Positions 60,765-64,000 of a stretch of 64,000 bases of DNA are shown here, piece by piece (positions within the stretch are counted from its first letter, which is position 1; every line of letters starts with the position of its first letter). The position numbers were made by a program, and so were the translations under genes. The stretch lies in assembly GCA_007922225.1 (NCBI GenBank), contig ML679961.1, positions 68,800,890 through 68,864,889 of the forward strand, written 5' to 3'. The stretch is from Emydura subglobosa. Its lineage: Eukaryota; Chordata; Testudines; Chelidae. The notes beneath the pieces were generated by a model, which saw only the letters and a program-made list of their open reading frames with translations, searched no databases and had not been told where the DNA came from.

Positions 60765-60932
60765 CGGGGCAGTAAGCCGTCTGTAGGCCCCCAGCAGGGC
60801 GGCAAGCAGTCTAGCTCCCCAGGCAGGTAGCACACAGTTCAAAGGCCCCAGTGGGGCAGCAAGCAGTCTAGCTCCCCAGGCGGGGTAGCACACCATTGAA
60901 AGGCCCCAGGCGGGGCAGCAAAATAGTCTAAG
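60765..60932. repeat. Tandem repeat, about 60-bp period
   Basis: Nearly three units built from GGGGCAGCAAGCAGTCTAGC and TCCCCAGGCGGGGTAGCACA, then a short AAAGGCCCCAG block. Related to the longer array of copy 1 at 33430-33925. Confidence 0.75.
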
Positions 60933-61438
60933 GGTGCAGTCGGGGAAGGGGGAGGGGGATGCAGGCTCACCCGACTCCACTGCGTCCCAGCCCAGGTCCC
61001 TAGCTGTAGCTCAGGGGTATGCCACGGGGTCCGTGGGGTAAGCTGCAGGGTCAGCAGGGTCCCAACCGCAACACGCTGACTCACCGTCCGGCTCCCCAGC
61101 TCTGGACCGTGTGGCCCCTCCCCTGGGCTACTTCCTGCCCCCTTTCCCTCAGGTACCTGGGGTTCCGGTGTCCAGTCACCCTCGTCGGGGTCGGTGCCCA
61201 GAGGCAGATTGTAGAACCCCTCGATCTTGTCGGGGGGTGGCAGGTCGGGTAGCTCTTCGGGGCCGTCAGCGGGGGGTAGCTCCTCCATGTCGGGCCCAGT
61301 CAGGGCCCACGCCTCACCATCGTCCCCTTGCCCTTCCAGGGGCAGCTCCTCCAAGTCCGGCCCCAGTAGGGCCACTTCCTCCACGTCAGCATCGGGCAAC
61401 TCCTCCAGGTCCTCGCCCCTCAGAATCCCCTGGTCCAA
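60839..61438 (-). CDS. Retroelement frame with E-E-L-P repeats, copy 2
   Basis: Minus-strand frame of about 200 codons inside LTR-like copy 2. It starts nominally at a TTG and is open upstream to a TAG at 61496-61498. Reading from that stop gives EAWGPAVLPDPP, matching the TAWGPEDL of copy 1, so the homologous frame starts before the TTG. Repeats include EDLEELP, PDLEELP, DMEELP and PEELPDLPPP, followed by EGFYNLPLGTDPDEG, the counterpart of EGFWNFPLAEYPEE in copy 1, and then GSSPGEG. The C-terminal third differs from copy 1 and runs into the tandem repeats. It is acidic and Pro-rich with no signal peptide or membrane segment. The function is unknown; an accessory or gag-like product are both possible, and a GC-driven open frame is the null hypothesis. 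Confidence 0.35.
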   Translation of the reverse strand: MDQGILRGEDLEELPDADVEEVALLGPDLEELPLEGQGDDGEAWALTGPDMEELPPADGPEELPDLPPPDKIEGFYNLPLGTDPDEGDWTPEPQVPEGKGAGSSPGEGPHGPELGSRTVSQRVAVGTLLTLQLTPRTPWHTPELQLGTWAGTQWSRVSLHPPPPSPTAPLDYFAAPPGAFQWCATPPGELDCLLPHWGL

Positions 61439-61526
61439 CGGAGTAGGGGGATCCGGGAGTACCGCAGGGCCCCAGGCCTCGCGCTGCTCCTTCGCCTACT
61501 CCCGGACGCCGGCCCTGGTCCGCTTC

Positions 61527-61590
61527 CCTGGGTACCTGGTCTCAGTCGGCTCACCTGGGTACCTGGTCTCAGTCGGCTCACCTGGGTACC
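61527..61590 (-). repeat. 27-bp tandem duplication with splice-donor-like motif
   Basis: Units 61527-61553 and 61554-61580 are identical, with a partial third. On the minus strand each full unit contributes CCCAG|GTGAGC, close to the consensus 5' splice site (CAG|GTGAG on plus positions 61550-61557 and 61577-61584). They lie between the TATA box and the open frame, so they could be leader splice donors. This is inference. Confidence 0.55.
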
Positions 61591-61670
61591 AGGCTGCCGG
61601 CAACCCTGGAGGGCCAGGAGGGACGTCCTTCCCCTCCAGGAGCTGGGCTCCAGCTGAGCTCCTGGGTTTC

Positions 61671-61680
61671 TCCTTTATAC
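61671..61680 (-). promoter_or_regulatory. TATA box of LTR-like copy 2
   Basis: GTATAAAGGA on the minus strand, about 120 bp from the right end of the element. The position matches the TATA box of copy 1. Confidence 0.55.
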
Positions 61681-61798
61681 TTCCTGCCCTGCCCCCTCGC
61701 TTCCGGGTTGGTAGAGAGGCAGGCTCTAGCTCCGCCCCCACTGGCCCGGTCTGATTCTCTCTGGCAATCTAGGAGGGAGGCCACATCCCCTCACTACA

Positions 61799-61975
61799 GT
61801 CACCAAGCAAGGAGGAGTGAGATCCTCAGCCCTCTGCCAAGAGACACTCCATCTATGGGACTTTTGTGTGGAACATGTGATCCACCTCGAAGCCTTACAT
61901 CTCCCGGGGGTTACAAACACATTGGCAGATCACCTCAGCAGGTCCTTTTCTTCTTGCCATGAGTGTTCCCTGCAC
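61799..61975 (+). pseudogene. DIRS RNase H, 3' part
   Basis: Resumes the RNase H region after the LTR-like insert. The frame ending LEALHLPGVTNTLADHLSRS (61880-61950) is the typical DIRS end of RNase H, where HLPGVTN and ADHLSR carry conserved residues. A stop and a frame difference separate it from the 5' part. Confidence 0.72.
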
Positions 61976-63415
61976 CCAGAGGTAGTCAAGGTTATCTTCC
62001 AGAGCTCCCAGGTGGACTTATACATAACCAAACAAAACAGGAAATGTCACTGTTTCTGTTCCCTGCAAGGACCTGACAGCTCCTTGCTTCACAACGCATT
62101 CCTCCTACAGTGGTCAGGAGGCCTGATGTACACTTTTCCACTGATTTTTCTCATCCACAAAGTCTTCATAAAGATCAAGAAGAACATAGAGGGTCATAAT
62201 GATCTCTCCAGCATGGCCCCGTCAGCACTTGTTTGGCATGTTGCTGGACCTGGCAGAAGCAGCCCCTTGGACACTCCTGGACCATCAAGACTTGATTTCA
62301 CAAGATCACAATCGGCTGTTACATCTGGACCTCACCTCCTTACGTCTGATGGCATGGATGCTGCATGATTAAGCCTCGAGGAGCAGGCTTGCTCCACTCA
62401 GGTTCAGAAAGTCCTGCTGGAAAGCAGAAAATCCTCTACTAGAGCTATTTGCCCGGTGAAGTGGAAGTACTTCTCCTGCTGGGTGGCAGAACAAAACCTC
62501 TCCCCGATCCAGGGTACTATTTCAGTCTATTCTGGAGTGCTTATTCCACTTGAAACATCAAGGCCTGGTGTTATCATCAATCAGAGTACACCTCACAGCC
62601 ATCTTGGCCTTTCACCCACATAGCCAGGGCAGATAGGTCTTCTCCCATGAGATGACGGTCGGATTCATGAAAGGCTTGGAAAGGCTCTTTCTGCAGGTCA
62701 GAGACCGGTTCCCTCATGGGACCTCAACCTTGTCCAGACTTACTGGCCCTCCTTTTGAGCTCATGGCATCCTGTTAGTTTCTTCACTAGTTGTGGAAAGT
62801 TGCCTTTCTAGTGGCAATTACATCGGCGAGGCAAATCTCTGAAATCAAGGCTCTAACATTGGAACCTCCCTATAGTGTGTTTTACAAAGATAAAGTTCAG
62901 CTGCGCCTTCACCCCACATTTCGACCAAAGGTGGTATCGCAATTTCATGTCAACCAGGATATCTTCCAACAGTCTTTTTTCCAAAGCCTCACAGCTCTAG
63001 CAAAGAGAGACACATGCACACTTTGGACATCAGGTGAGCGCTGGCTTTCTACATTGAAAGAGCTACTCTCTTCCAAAAATCCATGCAGCTCTTCATTGCA
63101 GTCGCCAAGTGAATGAAGGGTTTGCCAGTCTCATCACACAGGATTTCCTCCTGTATCACCACCCGCATCCAAACTTGTTACAAGCAGGCAAAAGTCATGC
63201 CTCCTCACACTCTGACAGGCCCATTCAACAAGAACACAGGCTTTGTCAAAGGCTTTCTTAACTCAGGTTCCAATACAGGACATTTGCAGGGCCATGACTT
63301 GGTCTTCTGTTCATACCTTCACGTCCCACTATGCCCTCACATAACAGGCCCAGAACGATGCAGGCTTTGGCAAAGTGGTATTGCAGTCGGCACATCTGTG
63401 AACTCTTAGCCCACC
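61976..63415 (+). pseudogene. DIRS tyrosine recombinase, degenerate
   Basis: The recombinase that integrates DIRS circles in place of an integrase. 62790-63116 encodes KVAFLVAITSARQISEIKAL, with the catalytic Arg of the SAR motif at 62829-62831, followed by DKVQLRLHPTFRPKVVSQFH. Near 63281-63340 one frame reads AMTWSSVHTFTSHYAL, whose Tyr (63330-63332) is the likely nucleophile by position. The N-terminal part (62370-62650) is broken into several frames. Stops prevent a full product. Confidence 0.72.
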
Positions 63416-63442
63416 TCCAGAGGTACTGATTGTGAGTCACCT

Positions 63443-63541
63443 GACATGGAATGGATATGAGCAAGCACTTGAAGTAAAAACAGTTACTAACCTTTTGTAA
63501 CTGTTGTTCTTTGAGATATGTTGCTCGTGTCCATCCCATGA
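63443..63541 (+). other. DIRS internal complementary region
   Basis: Two adjoining blocks. CATGGAATGGATATGAGCAA GCACTTGAAG is the reverse complement of the left element end, and TTTGAGATATGTTGCTCGTG TCCATCCCATG is that of the right end. A short ACTAACCTTTTGTAACTG spacer joins them. This is the hallmark of DIRS elements, thought to guide completion of the ends and circle formation. Confidence 0.78.
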
Positions 63542-63560
63542 TCCATCCTCCTTCCCCTCT

Positions 63561-63748
63561 GTCACAATTCCAGCAAGAAGGAACTGAGGAGTGGGGGCCA
63601 GCAGCGCCCTTTATACCGGCACATATGTATGCCACTGCAGAGGGCACTAGAGCCGGCCCTATGGATATCACTGAGGGAAAAATCTCCAGCATTGGTGCAT
63701 GTGGTGCACACGTGACATGGAATGGACCTGAGCAACACATCTCAAAGA
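63561..63748 (-). repeat. DIRS right inverted terminal repeat
   Basis: Reverse complement of the left repeat at 56897-57090. On this strand it reads from GAACTGAGG-type sequence to GACCTGAGCAACACATCTCA. A short tail, AGTTACGGAGGGTTAGTAGC, follows before CR1 resumes. Confidence 0.85.
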
Positions 63749-63778
63749 GCAATAGTTACGGAGGGTTAGTAGCCATTT

Positions 63779-63890
63779 TTTATGAGGTTGATGCAGGAGT
63801 TCCTGGTGAGATTCTATGGCCTGTTATGCGGAATGTCCGACTAGATGATCATAGTGGTCTCATTGGACCATAAAAATCTATGAATTAGAT
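63779..63890 (+). mobile_element. CR1 3' tail, right of the DIRS insertion
   Basis: GTTGATGCAGGAGTTCCTGG, ATTCTATGGCCTGTTATGCG and CCGACTAGATGATCATAGTG then AAAAATCTATGAATTAGATG are a CR1 3' end. It is the continuation of the fragment broken at about 56896. The last 110 bases of the window show nothing recognised. Confidence 0.75.
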
Positions 63891-64000
63891 GAGTTATATA
63901 GTAATCACTTTTTTGTGGTAGAAAATATAAGAGTCCCCAAGTCTGAAATGAAGCTGCATGTACTCTGTAGAATATGCAGATTAAAGGAGAAGTTTGGGTC

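Larger units (their letters stand above)
60625..61798 (-). mobile_element. LTR-like retroelement copy 2 (1174 bp)
   Basis: The ends are TGTAGAGGG...CACTACA, with the identical 5-mer GTCAC on both sides (60620-60624 and 61799-61803). It is inserted in the DIRS RNase H region. It shares with copy 1 (33332-34559) the minus-strand TATA box about 120 bp from the right end, the E-E-L-P frame, the tandem repeats towards the left end and the terminal direct repeats. It is GC-rich relative to its host. The flanking duplication is perfect, so it is younger than the DIRS copy it interrupts. Confidence 0.78.
56897..63778 (+). mobile_element. DIRS-type tyrosine-recombinase retrotransposon
   Basis: A near-full-length DIRS element of about 5.7 kb without its nested insert. 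It has inverted terminal repeats, a gag-like region, reverse transcriptase with YLDD, RNase H, a tyrosine recombinase and an internal complementary region in the expected order. DIRS elements integrate by recombinase and leave no target duplication, and none is seen at the CR1 junctions. Frames are broken by at least two shifts in RT and several stops, so this copy is inactive. A 1.17-kb LTR-like element splits RNase H. Confidence 0.88.
1..64000 (+). other. AMBRA1: AMBRA1 gene body: mainly intronic sequence
   Basis: The whole window lies within AMBRA1 between unseen upstream and downstream exons. The introns are at least 13.1 kb, then 10,302 bp (13208-23509), 15,156 bp (23693-38848), 651 bp (38930-39580) and at least 24.3 kb. 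Only about 450 bases are coding. Everything else recognised is repeat-derived, and no other host gene with splice or start evidence was found on either strand. Confidence 0.88.

Noticed and set aside
61019..61754. Plus-strand frames over LTR-like copy 2 (77-175 codons)
   Set aside because: Same reason: shadows of the minus-strand frame in GC-rich DNA with few stop codons.
63258..63752. 164-codon minus-strand frame at the DIRS right end
   Set aside because: Spans the inverted repeat and internal complementary region antisense to the recombinase. No known domain; a by-product of structural sequence.
1..64000. tRNA, rRNA, CRISPR array or prokaryotic operon
   Set aside because: Nothing of the kind was seen. 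Repeats are interspersed or tandem without regular unique spacers, and coding signals are spliced exons or retroelement remains.

Overview
This is a vertebrate genomic window, most likely from a turtle. It lies inside one protein-coding gene on the + strand, the autophagy and cell-cycle regulator AMBRA1. The gene call rests on four short exons with canonical splice sites and matching phases. Their translations ([56 protein letters not shown]) are recognisably AMBRA1. The turtle assignment is an inference from the repeats: abundant CR1 LINEs of many ages, hAT and other MITEs, MIR and L2 relics, and a near-full-length DIRS-type tyrosine-recombinase retrotransposon. No bacterial-type gene, tRNA, rRNA or CRISPR array was seen.

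Layout. 1-13120 is upstream intron holding a hAT copy, a MITE and a 2.9-kb antisense CR1. Exon A is 13121-13207. Intron 2 (10.3 kb) holds an old CR1-like stretch, a probable solo LTR (17860-18916) and a CR1 split by a hAT MITE with a perfect 8-bp target duplication. Exon B is 23510-23692. Intron 3 (15.2 kb) holds a MITE, a cluster of three CR1 pieces in alternating orientation, an LTR-like element (33332-34559) and a hAT inside a MIR. Exon C is 38849-38929, then a 651-bp intron, then exon D at 39581-39681. The last intron is at least 24 kb. It holds a SINE-like repeat, L2, CR1s with nested MITEs, and from 56.9 to 63.8 kb a DIRS element that sits inside a CR1 and is itself split by a second copy of the same LTR-like element.

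How it fits together. The only host coding sequence is AMBRA1. Exons A, B and C are each a multiple of three with the same phase at both ends, so any could be skipped in frame. Exon D leads towards the C-terminal WD40 half of the protein.

The best candidate for something undescribed is the LTR-like family present twice (33332-34559 and 60625-61798). Both copies have TG...CA ends and perfect 5-bp target duplications, with a minus-strand TATA box about 120 bp from one end. Downstream lies a long minus-strand reading frame for an acidic protein with repeated E-E-L-P motifs. The two copies differ mostly by silent or conservative changes in the stretch compared, which suggests past coding selection. 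Neither frame has an ATG start. All repeat family names are from pattern recognition and were not searched against a database.
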